This document shows positions 50,584 to 62,623 of a DNA stretch of 64,000 bases, piece after piece (position 1 is the stretch's first letter; every line of letters begins with the position of its first letter). This DNA is from Tanytarsus gracilentus (taxonomy: Eukaryota > Arthropoda > Insecta > Diptera > Chironomidae), in the NCBI GenBank assembly GCA_038502055.1, contig JAXRKN010000043.1, positions 7,874,001-7,938,000 on the forward strand. Reading direction: 5' to 3'. The translations under genes and the position numbers were made by a program. The notes beneath the pieces are model-generated. The model made no database searches. It had not been told where the DNA came from and saw only the letters and a program-made list of their open reading frames with translations.

Positions 50584-52844
50584 ATTGCACTATCTACACT
50601 GTCGTGGCAATTAAAATTGCTCTCATTTAACCTTTTTTTATTGATTTTCAGTTATTTAAGTTGCACCAAGTGTGTGTGCCTGCCAGACTTAATTAATTTT
50701 CGCTCTTAATAATTGAAAATAATCACAAAATGAGTGAGAAAAGTAATGCAACCAGCTCTTGAAATAATTTCCATTCAACTATATGCTTTTAGATCATCAT
50801 TGTCATTCGGATTGGAGCGAGTGTGAATGTGTGAATGCGGAAAAAGTAAATGTATATGAAATAAATTAGTGGCCAAGGGATTAAAAATTTAATTTTTGAA
50901 TAAACAAAAAAGATTGTAAAATATTTAAACTATTTTTCAAAACTAATAAGTAGTAACCACTTGGCAGTCGACTGTAGGAACTCAATTCAACGAATTAGAA
51001 CAGCCAGTAAGATCAACATCATGGATATCAGAGTTGATGCTAATTTTCACACCCCACTGTTGCTCCACATTCAACTGTGTCGATGAACTCACAGCTATTC
51101 AATTACCATATTTTAGCTTCGAGATTTTTTAATTTTATAAAATTGAATTTTCGGGGAGTCTAAATATGTCGAATACATGCACATTCAAAAACAACACTAG
51201 CAGTGAATTTTTCAGCGACATCATGTTGCTGATGTTTAATTAATTTATGTTTCCGTCTACCTATTGACAATTTAAATTTTTTGTACAATAATTTCGACAT
51301 CCATGTCATTGGACATTATTGCATTCATTTGGTCGTTAACAGAAACGAGCAGGGAGTTAAAACTATTTATTATTCTAGGTTAAGCTGAAAAATTTAACTG
51401 CTATCATCAGTAATTAAAATTTGAGTTTTTAAATTTAAAACATTTTAAGTCGGTTTCCTAAAAAAATCTCTTATATCGATCCCGACCATCCTAAAGCTAT
51501 CAAACTGAGTTGGTGCGCTTCGAGGTAAAATAGTTTGTTTACGATGTTCATCTTGTCAACATTTCGCTTCATCAATTCGTTCAAATTTGTTGAATTTTAA
51601 AAAGACAGAATAAGTTCAGAATGATTTTTTCAACCCAACCCCTCGAAACCGCAACCGACGCGATGTTGAAAAGCAACAAATGATGCAGTGGTACGTATAC
51701 AAATGTACTCGGAGAAGGAAGTGAAAACAATGAATAGTGAATGGAGAGGAAAATTTTCTTCATAACAAATGATGATTTTGAGAATTTTTCCCCCCTCGTT
51801 GCTTCAGGGACTCTCATGCTTTATTCTCGACTGCTGTTACTGATGTGTTCTCGTTCGTCATCACATTCGTTCACAATCAATAGCAACAACCTTCTTTGTC
51901 AATGAAACATCATTTATTACTGTCAAGGCACATCGATTTGAAAGAGTGTACTTGGAACTTTTTGATTAATCTGAGATGATAAAAAAATTTAATTTTAAAC
52001 ATTTTATTTCAATATATTTAAAATAAAACCAAAACAGGCGTATTTGATTGGCTTCAATTTGATAAAATTCCCGAGCAAATTAAATTTGGAGATGTTGGAA
52101 GAGTCTTATCTCTCTCACAAGACTTATCTCGTACCTCATATAAAAATAAGAAGGTTAAAGAGTACTCCACACACCATCAAAAATAATGCGAGCAGTCAAA
52201 ATTAAACTTCCATGAAGATTTCATCGACTTTATTTCTTCTTTGCTCTCACACAATTTTTTTTCCAACCCATCTACTTTGCATAGCGATAAATTATTTACG
52301 TCGTTGAATGCTTATGAGATGAAAGCAAGTACCAAATACGATGAGCAAGCGAGGATGCCTTCAAGCACTCGCTCGATTCGTCTGTCTCTAGACATCATTA
52401 AAGAATAAATATTCCACCTTCAGCTCTTAACCTTAATTATCCGTTTTTCTATTTTATTAATATTTAATTCAATGCAAATAGACTTCGCATTTACACAGTT
52501 CGCTGTTAGCTCACTACATTTCTCCGTGTGCATTGACTGTGTAATTATTTCATGAAAAGAGATTAACTGAAATGAAGAGCATTGATATGATGGAAGAAAG
52601 TTGATGAATAAAATATCTATCTTTTTGTGTCATTACAGAAAAATGATGCGGTTGCATTCATTTTATAAAATTAAAGGGCATAATTGGACAAAAATCAATT
52701 ATAATCGCATTATATCAACCATTATTGTGTATAATTATCGCAAAGAGCTGCAGTCAATAATTAAAAAATGTTATTTTACGCACAATTCACGTATTTAAAT
52801 ATTCTTTAATTGCTATTTTTTATTGCGTCAAAAATTATCAATAA
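50584..52844. other. Intergenic region between array genes 5 and 6
   Basis: No gene was recognised on either strand. The only coding signal nearby is the terminal exon of array gene 6, which begins at 52845. Confidence 0.45.
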
Positions 52845-54843
52845 TTAAATATCCGTGTATGGTGAAATGTCCAATAAATGTAATGGGCAGGAGCGTTTGA
52901 GTTTTTGGCAGTCATCAGCGTTCATCATTGGATAATCTGTGTCGATCTCACTCCTCGATGTACCCGATGGTGATTGCTTATGTCTGTTGATAGTTCATTA
53001 AAAATTATTTGCATTATTAATAAGTGAAATGTGGATGAATGTCAGATGGAGCAGAAAGTGATTTATTCGAGATTAAAGGTTGCAAATGATTTCAAGAAAT
53101 GGAAAATTTATTTCCTAAAATCTTTAAACGCCAATCCACATGAATGAAAAATCATCCCTTAACTCAGATATTTATCTCACATGAAAAAATTTCTAGTTGG
53201 TAAATAAGAAATTTATCATTCGATCATAAAACCTTCAGGCGTTACGCACAATAATTTAATAAACAAAAAGTTAAAGTGCAAACAGATTTCCATTAATAAC
53301 ATGAAATGATTTTTTTAAGGTCAAATGTTAAAGTTTAAGTTCGAGAGTGAAATTTATTTTTTCAACTCAATTACTTTGAAATTTTTTAAGTGCTGACGGC
53401 TCAATAAAACTTAAATTTTTGTCTAATTTTTAAGAGATTTTTTAATGGAATTTAATTTCTTTGTCAGTTACGCATATTCCATTTATTTTTAACCATCAGA
53501 TTGTCGCAGTGAAGAAGGACTTTCTTAGACCTTTCTTAACTCAACTCCCACCACTTTGATTATCCCTCCCATATTTTCTTCCGCAGTCTACCTTCGTCTC
53601 TCACCTAATTTTCCTTTTATTTCAGGTTTTATGAAGAATTTTTTAAATCATTCGCTTGAATTGAATCATGCGTGAATTTTAATTAAGAAAAATTTTTATA
53701 TGCATTTATTTTTAGATTTTTTACTTCAATTAATTTGACAATTTTTTCATCTCAGAAAAATAATATTCATCTCATGTTTCACCATTGTTTGCATTTTTCA
53801 TTTACCCTGCCCTCCTCCGTCTCAATTATTTTCTCTCCAAAAAAGGAAAAACATTAATGAAAGCTTAAAAAGGGACAGAAAAAGCTTATCGGCAAGATGG
53901 AGACATAAATAGACAAAGAAATTCTTAATTAAATTTTCATTCAATTCTAGATTTACGATTTTCTACAAAAGATTAATTAAAGATTCTAGATTGAGGAAGC
54001 TGTGTTAAAATTCACCTTAGCTGAATGTAATTTAAATTACAATTATTTGCGGAAAGAAAATTTCAAGCTTAAAACCCTTAAGAACATGAAAAAGTTTTTA
54101 AACAAATTGGATTTACTTTTTTTAAAAAATTCTTGATTCGCTTGAGGTTTAAAATAATTTTTCTGCTTATGTCATTCTCACTTTAAAAAATCACTTTTTA
54201 AACTCACGTAAAAATCAGCTTAAAAATCTTATAAAGCATTCCATCGTCCGGACCGATCTCTTGAGCGTCGCAAGTCATCTTTAAAATACACGAGCGTCCA
54301 TCGAATCCATGCCTGTTGATGAGAAGAGAAAAAAATGGAATGGAAAGAATTCAACTGTGAAATTAGAGAACGGGAGAAGAGAAATTTGATACCGAACTGA
54401 TTTATTAATTCTTCGAGCGTCTCAAAAACTTCTCGTCTTTTTAAACTCCTCCGTTTTCGATTATGATGCAGCTCTTGTTCGGATGGCAGAAGCTCGGGAC
54501 GATTGGGTTGAGTTAAGTCGATGTTGCCTCGAAACCCGAAGCCATGTGCATAGATTTGATTTATTTTAATAATATTGTCCTTGGTGTTGACTCGAAACTG
54601 TTTAAATAAATTATTTTTAAAGTCGCTTTTGAATTTTATGTTAATTGAATTTTCTAATTAATTTCATCTTACCATAATTCTCGTTCCAGGTTGAAATGCT
54701 AACTGCCTTTTTAATCGATGCTTTTGATTTATAGTTTCTGTGCTATTTAAATATTCCTTCGAACCACTCGTTAAATTAACTCCATTGGAATTAATAATTA
54801 TGCAGATAATAAATAAAATTTTAATCGTCGCAGAAAATTTCAT
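52845..54843 (-). CDS. DM4/DM12 family short secreted protein (array gene 6)
   Basis: Four exons, complement(54673-54843), (54398-54597), (54208-54312) and (52845-52983), give 204 aa. A signal peptide (IKILFIICIIINSNG) and a dibasic-type site (KHRLKRQLAFQPGTRIM) start the protein. Then come DNIIKINQIYAHGFGFRGNI, KRRSLKRREVFETLEELINQ and the core HGFDGRSCILKMTCDAQEIG. The last exon, 1.2 kb downstream, encodes HKQSPSGTSRSEIDTDYPMM, DCQKLKRSCPLHLLDISPYTDI and stop; it aligns with the last exons of genes 7 and 8 (..CPLSLLELTPYTD..). An upstream ATG at 54975 would lengthen the N-terminus, but the Met at 54843 directly precedes the signal peptide. The donor after exon 2 (GTTCGG) is weak. Phases match genes 7 and 8. 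Confidence 0.87.
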
Positions 54844-55192
54844 TTTTTTATCGCAGAGAAGAAATTTATTTAAAGAGATTCTTGTGACATTTAAAATGTG
54901 ACTGAAATCAAAGTTGTTATTGGTAACGAGACGAGTCTGTACAAATATCGAAGAACTTATTGTCAAAGTACACAATTTAACAACGATTTATGAAGACCAC
55001 CACAGGTTTGTAATGCTATAAAAAATATGTAACAATATTTGTTAAGAAACTACCGCGTAGCCTCAGATCAATTTGAAAATTACAAAAAATATACAAAATT
55101 AGTTTAAGTTTTATTTTAAAAAATTAAAAAAATTCTTATTCAGTATTTTCAGTTCGGTAAAAGTCTTATTTTTTCTCTAAAATCAGCGAAAA

Positions 55193-55882
55193 TTAAAAAA
55201 CGTCAGTATATGGTGTTAATTCCAGTAGTGATAATGGACAATGTTCATCTAAATAAGAGCAGCCATTCTCTAGCAATTCAGGTATATTAACACCTTCATA
55301 TTCTATCATACTTTTGTGCCTGTGCTCAAAAAAAATTTGTTGACGTAAAAGTTGAAAAAATATTAGAAATAACTTACGTAAAAAGTAATTTAAAAAATTT
55401 GAAAAACATTCCAGTTTCGGGGGTTTTGGCTCTCTGATGAGCATCACAAATCATTTTTAATATGCAAGATCGTCCATCAAATCCATGCCTAATTTATTTT
55501 TTTTTATGAATTTGATGCTCATTAGTAAAATTCACTCACTGAATAATTAATTGTTCAAAAGTCGAAAAAATATCTCTTCTTGTGATTTTATGATGATGTT
55601 TGAAGCGATGTGTAAGCGGTGGTTGACGAATGTCAATGTTTGCACGGAATCCATATCCATGTCCAAAAATTTGATTAAATTTAAAAATGTTATCTTTCTG
55701 GACAATACGACACTGTTACAAAATTTTGATTATTTTTACTTCTCATAACTTCGTAATCTACTTACATAAACCCTAGAGACATTTTGAAACTTAAGAGATC
55801 GCCTGACTCGAGGAAATTTTGATGGTTCTTGATTACAAAATACAAAACCAATTAATAAAAAAATTAAAAAATATTTCATCAT
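55193..55882 (-). CDS. DM4/DM12 family short secreted protein (array gene 7)
   Basis: Four exons, complement(55766-55882), (55540-55712), (55378-55488) and (55193-55319), give 175 aa. A signal peptide (MMKYFLIFLLIGFVFC) precedes PRVRRSLKFQNVSRVY. Exon 2 carries CRIVQKDNIFKFNQIFGHGY and HHHKITRRDIFSTFEQLII. Exon 3 holds the core HGFDGRSCILKMICDAHQR. The last exon has HKSMIEYEGVNIPELLENGC and CPLSLLELTPYTDVF. Exon lengths 173, 111 and 127 are identical in gene 8, indicating a recent tandem duplicate. All introns are 53-59 nt, except the first (53 nt) and second (51 nt), which are similar in size. It is the most compact member of the array. Confidence 0.9.
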
Positions 55883-55952
55883 TTTTGGAATTGTTAGAAT
55901 TTCCTCAAAGAATGAGAAACAACTGAAAAGAACTTTGTTGTTTTTGAACCTT

Positions 55953-55966
55953 TATATATAAAACAA
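55953..55966 (-). promoter_or_regulatory. TATA box of array gene 7
   Basis: On the minus strand the sequence reads TTTATATATAAAGG, about 70-85 nt upstream of the ATG at 55882. That places a start site near 55,925-55,935. It is a good match to a TATA element and suggests regulated, tissue-restricted transcription. Confidence 0.6.
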
Positions 55967-56204
55967 CTATAAGAAAAATTCATAGTAAAGAAAAGTGTTA
56001 AACAAGTTTGAATCATATCAATTATTTTGTGTGTTTTAAATGTAAGCAATTAACACATTTTCGTGAGAAGATTAATAAAAGAACGCGCGTGGTAACTTAA
56101 GAACTTTTTATCAATTTAATTGATTTATTTAAAATAGATTAAAATTATACAAGTCGTTAATGCTAAAGGCTTAAAATTTTAGGTTCACAGAAAGAGCATA
56201 ATTA

Positions 56205-56912
56205 TCAAATAATATCTGTATATGGTGTTAATTCGAGCATTGATAATGGACATTGCTGATCTAATTGAGAGCATCCATTGCGAAGTAATTCAGGTATGTT
56301 GACACCTTCGTAATCATCTGCGTGGCTGTGCCTGTATAATTTTATTCAGTGTGATTAAAATAAATTTTGCATTAAATTTTACTCACGTAAAAATTATTTT
56401 AAAAATATTAAAAAACATTCCACTTTCTGCAGGTTCTGGTTTGTGATACGCGTCACAGAGCATTTTTAAAACACACGATCGTCCATCAATGCCTTGCCTA
56501 ATATTTTTTATTTTAATTAACTTTTGCATTAATTTCTTAATTCAACTCACTGAATCATTAACTGCTCGAATGTAGAATAAATATCTCGACGCGACACTTT
56601 ATGGTGGGAATGGAAGCGATGAGCTTTTGGCGGTTGAAGCAAATCAATATTCGCACGGAATCCGTATCCATGAGCGAAAATTTGATTCACTTTGATAAGG
56701 TTATCTTTAACATTAACTCTGCACTAACACAACATTTCGAAAATTATCATCATAACACGCAATTAATAATTTATACTTACAAGGATTCTCGAAATGTTCT
56801 GAAATTGTAGAAAGCGCCTGACGCGATGATGTTGCGGTGCTTCAATGTCTTGATTACAAGCAACAAAAGTTATAATTAAGATTGTCACATAAAGTATGCT
56901 GCTTTCACTCAT
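56205..56912 (-). CDS. DM4/DM12 family short secreted protein (array gene 8)
   Basis: Four exons, complement(56781-56912), (56551-56723), (56387-56497) and (56205-56331), give 180 aa. A signal peptide (ILYVTILIITFVAC) precedes HHRVRRFLQFQNISRIL. Exon 2 has CRVNVKDNLIKVNQIFAHGY and HHKVSRRDIYSTFEQLMIQ. Exon 3 has the core QGIDGRSCVLKMLCDAYHK, where the usual HGF/MGY before DGR has become QGI. The last exon reads YEGVNIPELLRNGC and CPLSMLELTPYTDII. Two acceptors exist for exon 2 (TTAG and GCAG, 5 nt apart). Only the first keeps the frame. It is the outermost, most upstream member of the array and a close paralogue of gene 7. Confidence 0.9.
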
Positions 56913-59900
56913 AATTATATTTGTGCTATGAACGTGTGCTGTTATTTTTGGTATGAAAATCATCAAGTGACTGAGCGAAGAATGAGAAACAATTAATAAA
57001 AATTTCGTTTGAAAAAGTTTTGTCCCACCTTCTCGATGGTTTCAAATAAAATGAGATCAAAACGTGACACAAGAATGCTTTAATTAATTGAGTAAATTAT
57101 TCGCTTTTTAACGTTATTTTCAGCTTGGAATTTTTAATACACAATTTTACATTTTTTTATTGAATTTAACTAAAAAATTTAAAAATAAAAAAAATTGCAT
57201 TAAAATTAGAGCTGACAGTAATTTTTCAAAGATGTCGCTAGTATATTCGAATTAGAATTAAACCCACATTTTTCTAAAATTCATCATCTCCACACGAAAA
57301 CGAGTGGACTTGGTGACTTTTCCCTTACTCGCATGAATTTTAAATCTTCGACACTACAAACATTGCCGATTTTCATGCGCTCTTAGTATTCCATTTCATT
57401 TTTCATCCAAGGACAAACCAAATCCACCTTCTGAAAGAAGCTTGAATGAAAGTGAGTATAGTCGAGTGAGACTAGTATGCAATATTTTCGAATTAAAATT
57501 GTTCCGTTTGAAAATGATCTTGCATTAGTGGCCAACTTATGGGCGCTGCTGTCGCGCATGTGAGCCTGGTTGTAAGTAGCAAGAAGACTGAACAAGAAAA
57601 AAACGAAAGTGAAAATTTCTGATAGGCCTTTTGGCGGGTTTGAGCTGATGTTCCATAAAACTTTTCAAATGCCAACCCATTTCGGTATGCAAAAAAATTC
57701 TGACATGTTGTTGAGAAGTGACTCAATGTGTAGCTCAGCTCTGTCTTCTTACAACCCGGTAGCTTTCGAAGTTCTAAAAAAATTTCTCAAGGATTTCTCC
57801 CTGAACTAAATTCGTGTGGCATTGAGAAAATCCTTGAAATCTCATTGCCATCGTCAATGTCAGTAGAGTAGCAGAACAAAAGTCAACCGCAATCTCCTTG
57901 ACATTGTTTTATCATTAGTCCGAACATTGGATGACCGCTAATAAAATCAAAAAACTTCGTTCTTAGGGTCATTTTTAATCAAATGGCCTTCAAGAAAAAT
58001 AAATTCGCGACGGCTGCAGCAAAGCGGCAACGCTTTAGAATCGATTCCGCAGTTCATAACACTCCCATACATTTTTGAACATTCCCTCATATAGAAAATC
58101 CAAATGACGAGATCGAATAGGTGCTGTGTCTCATGTTAGCCTGTGATTTAAAAAACATCAAGCCGCGAATTATTCCAAATGTACTTTACTTTTGGGAAAA
58201 TACCTTTTCGTCTATCGACACAACGGATAATAGTTGTGGAAGCACCCGCTAAAAGTGATATTGGATGCAATGCGTCAATGTGCTCGTAGCCAGAAGAGGA
58301 ATCCCCTTGTCTCTCTTTCGCTGCGCGGGTAAACAACAAAACGGCTTCGGAACTTTTTAAGGTTGGGAAAATTTCAGCGAGAAAAATGAAAAAAACTTAC
58401 AGCACATCATCAGGAGTTCATATTGCAATCGTATATTAAAAACACATTCTCCTCAATTGCACTCGAAGTAAACTCTTCGGCTGTGTACTGCCACTCAGAA
58501 ATTGTATGCACTTTATATGGATGTGCAATGTAACTGTTATTGTTGTTACTTTGTATGTTGATTGTTTACACTCGTCGAGTCTCTCGTGATGACGATGAAA
58601 AAGCACTTTCAAACTTGACTGTATGTAAATTGTTTAGAAATTAAATGGAAAATTGTGTCATTAAAGGTGCATTGAGGGATTTTTAAGTTTTGGCGACAAA
58701 AATTTGAAATTATTTTTTTGCGTCAGTCTTTTTTATAAATCTACAATAATTTTATCTCAATTTAAAAAATTTTAAACTTTTTTGTATCCCCAAAATCTCA
58801 AACCATAATCGTACCGCACACCTAATACCGTATGCACACATATGCATCAGCTTGTCGATTTCCCACCGACTAAAAGCTAAAAGCACCCGGGAGATCGATG
58901 AACCGCACATTTGTGCCTGCCCGCATAAACGAGTGATGAGAAAATATTTTGAAAACAAACTGTTTTTCGTCCGGTTGCGATTAGGCGGCCATAAAACGTC
59001 GACATTCATATCTACAAAAAGAGAATCGTGAGAGAGAGAATAAAAAGCCGTTGGTCGTGTGAAAAAATCGTTCGACCTCGATATGTGTTTGTAAGCTTAT
59101 ACACGAAACACTGCCGCTGGTCAGAGAGTGGAGCGAGAGAGAGGGCTTATGATCACTTAATACTGAAAAATTAAATATAGTGGTTTTTTTCTGAATTAAA
59201 ATTTTAATTTTGCTGTAATAAAAAAATATCCCCACTAGCTCACCCATCCCACCAACTTCACATGAGATGTTTCGATGAAATTGTTCCTCCACTCGGAAAT
59301 TCTTTGTTGCGCTTTTTAAATCGCTTGAAAAGAACTTGGCGTGCAGCATTTTTCTCTCATTCGCGTTTCGGTTACGCGCGATCAAACCAAAAAGAGTTTT
59401 TTTTCTGAGACATTTTGAAGTTTTTATTGATTTTTCTTTCTTTTATGCATTTTTTGCGTGTGTTACATTCAAATAACATTTTTTTTATTACTTTTTTGAG
59501 AATAAATATGATAATTTTTTAAATCCAGCAATCATCAGCTAGTGTTTAACTCGTTAAATATTGTTTAAATGCGTCAAAGATATTTCTCAACATCAAAGCT
59601 AAGAAGAATAAATTTAAGAGAGAAGGAAAAGTTTTCTAAAGTTTTATTAATTAAATTTTCTCAGCGAGAATTTATGGGCTTTTAAAATTATTTGCTTCGT
59701 GATTTTATTAAATTTTTAAGCAGCTTTTTGAGGGTTAATTTAAGAATAAATGAATAATTTTTTTGATAAAAAATTGAGATCAAATCAACCGAAATTTATC
59801 AAATTAAATACTTTTAATTTTGCCAATTTTCTAAATTTTTTATGATTAATTTTTGCGAGTTTTTCTTCTTAATTTATCAACAGTCTCTCAAAACTTTAGT

Positions 59901-62623
59901 GTGTATTTTTCCATTTCCTCACCGATGACAACATTTCAAGAAACTTTCAAAATTCGAGTCAAGAAAAACTCGTAAACATTTAATTTTCTACCACAAATTC
60001 TTCTACCAGGAATCAACTTAATATCTTGAATTTTTTTAAAAAATTTCAATCTTCTCTCCATTCACACAATAATTCGATGACATTCTTATTTTTTTTGGAT
60101 TCCTCATTATCAAAAAGGCGTAAAATTCTTAATTCATCATCATTTTAGCACCTATCAATCTACACGTGTGTAATCAGCGATTCTTTATTATAAAGAGAGT
60201 GAACTTTTTTTGTGGAGGAAAAAAATTGAATCATAAATTGGAAAAACTTTGATCTGATTTAAATTTTTTTTAATTATTCTGCGCTAAGATTACATTTAAA
60301 GCGGCTTTGCAATAGTTTCTCATGGAAAAATATTTTTATATCATTTTCTCAGTTTAATTCCTCCATCTTAAACATTTATTTTTCTCTTATGCCCTTTTCA
60401 TTTTTAAAGTAACATAGAAAAGCTCCTGATCGAATCACTTTTTGAGACAAACAACCCATTTTCATGTTCAATTCACGTTTCTTTCATTATTCGCTAACTA
60501 AAGGCCATTACCACATTATTGTTTTCAGATTATGTTCTCCAATTGGTTTAATCACTATAGTTTATATAATTTTGTCGTTAATAAAATTGCAAAATATGAA
60601 AAAGTTTCTTTCTTATTTTCTAACTATTTTTTTTGATAAATGAATTGTTTTTAATATCTTTCGGAATAAATTATTAGAGTTGATAAGAAGCGAGAAAATA
60701 AATTTCTTATAACTTTAACGTAAAAAATTGTTTTTCTTCTCCTGAAGGCGAAGAGTGGAAATTTTTGAAATTTTTAAAAATATAATTTTTTGAATATAAA
60801 TTTAAAGCAAATAATTAGGAACGAAAAACTTATAATTTACAATTTCAAGTTTCTATTAAATGCAATTCATTTAAAATTCTATGAAAAATTTAAATTTTCA
60901 GAATTTTTTTAGCTTTAAATAAAGTTTGATTAAATCAATGATTTATTTAAAACTGAAAAGCTTAAATTAATAATTAAAAAACTCAAAAATTTCCATCCCT
61001 CGACTTTTTGGTGATCCACACCTCCTCAATTATTTTTTTAACCCCAACATTTTCTTAGCCTGCATTTCAATTATCTCTCGATAAGCGGAAATAGAATTTT
61101 TGAATTTATCACATATAATTTAAGTATTCTATAATTTAATAGTTTTTCCATTCATTATCATTTTACTTATTTCCATTCAATCTATGGCCATCTAGGTTAA
61201 TCTTCTATCTTGCAGCTTGATATTTCATTTCGTTTTGTGCCGGTTTATCTGAGGGATTTTCCAGTTATTTATTGCAATAAGATAATTTAGTAAATACTTT
61301 TTAAATAACTTTTAGCTACTGGTTGACTATTGTGTTAAACATTTTGTTAATAAAATTTCAAGCCTTATGCGATTTTTGAAAAGGTAAAAATCATACCTTC
61401 ATCGATCTTCATTCATTTGATGAGTTTGTGAGGTTTCAAATCTTAATTAATTTTTGATTATTTTAAATTTAAAACCCCAACAATTCCTTAATCCATCAAT
61501 CATTTTAGTGCAAAATTCCTTTCAACATTTTACTTTTCATCAAATGAATTTCTTTAAAGAAAATTTGAGTTTTGGAGATAATAATTAATGATTTTTGGAG
61601 TAAAATGTGATAAATTTTGTAGCAACAAGTTTAATTAATTTAAACCTTGTTGTACAAAGTTTAAAATATTTTTTTTCCATCACATCATGAAAATTTCCAC
61701 CAAATACCAATTTCTCCCCTTTTTATGTTCTTCACTCATATTTTAATGCTTTTTTTCTCTTCTATAAGATTTAACATTTAATTTAACATTGAGTAATAAT
61801 TTAATAAATATATTTTTTTATACTTCAATCAAAACCAATTCTAATGACGTTTTCATCCAAATTTTGACTGCCAAAAATGTCTTTTTCATTTCATGATTTT
61901 TTGCTAGAAACTCTTAAATTCGTGCTCTTTTTGTATTAATTTCCAAACTTATAGTTATAGAGATAATTCCAAAAAGTTTTAATTTTGAATATTTTCCATA
62001 TTTTTTTTCTCTGATAATTGAAACATAAAAGTTAAGTGTCTTCAAAAACTAGCGACTCTAGAAATATTTCATAAGTTTTCTTTTTAAAAGCTAAACATCA
62101 TGCATTATATGAAATGTGTATTTGAGAGGATAACAGAGGATGCTCGTGTTCAAAGCCATTTATCATGTTTAATAAAAATTTCTTGCATCATTTTTCATTT
62201 TAATCTTTCACACGCTAGAAGGGTAAATTGAAAAAACTATAAATGCAAAATTTTATGATTCTTTTAAAAAATGATGAAATCTTTTTAAAAAATCCGTTGA
62301 TAAATTTAAAATTTATAACGCATCTTTCAAACGTGACTAAAGTTTCAATATTTCCCATTTTTACTTCCATCAATCACTATTTCAATAAACAATAAATCTA
62401 TGATGACACATCATCCATAATAATCATAATTTTCTCTCCATCTACTAAGCTCGATTATTCTAAAAATTGATAAGAGGTATCTGAAAAAAATGTTTCTCAT
62501 GCCTCTGCTCTATCATCATTGTTTTGGGGTTTTAAAAAAATTTAGAAAATCAATTTTCTACAGGTCACTTCCACTGCTACTGGGACTAAAGAAAACAGGA
62601 AATTGTACGAAAATGCCCGTCGC
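56913..62623. other. Region without recognised genes, probably including futsch 3' UTR
   Basis: No coding exon could be supported. The part next to 62623 is expected to be the 3' UTR of futsch on the minus strand, and is very AT-rich. The part at about 57,450-58,400 looks less AT-rich and contains several short frames on both strands, none with a recognisable motif. A 134-codon minus-strand frame at 58981-59385 also lacks features. Confidence 0.45.

Noticed and set aside
58981..59385. 134-codon minus-strand ORF
   Set aside because: Low-complexity composition, no motif, no start context or splice evidence.
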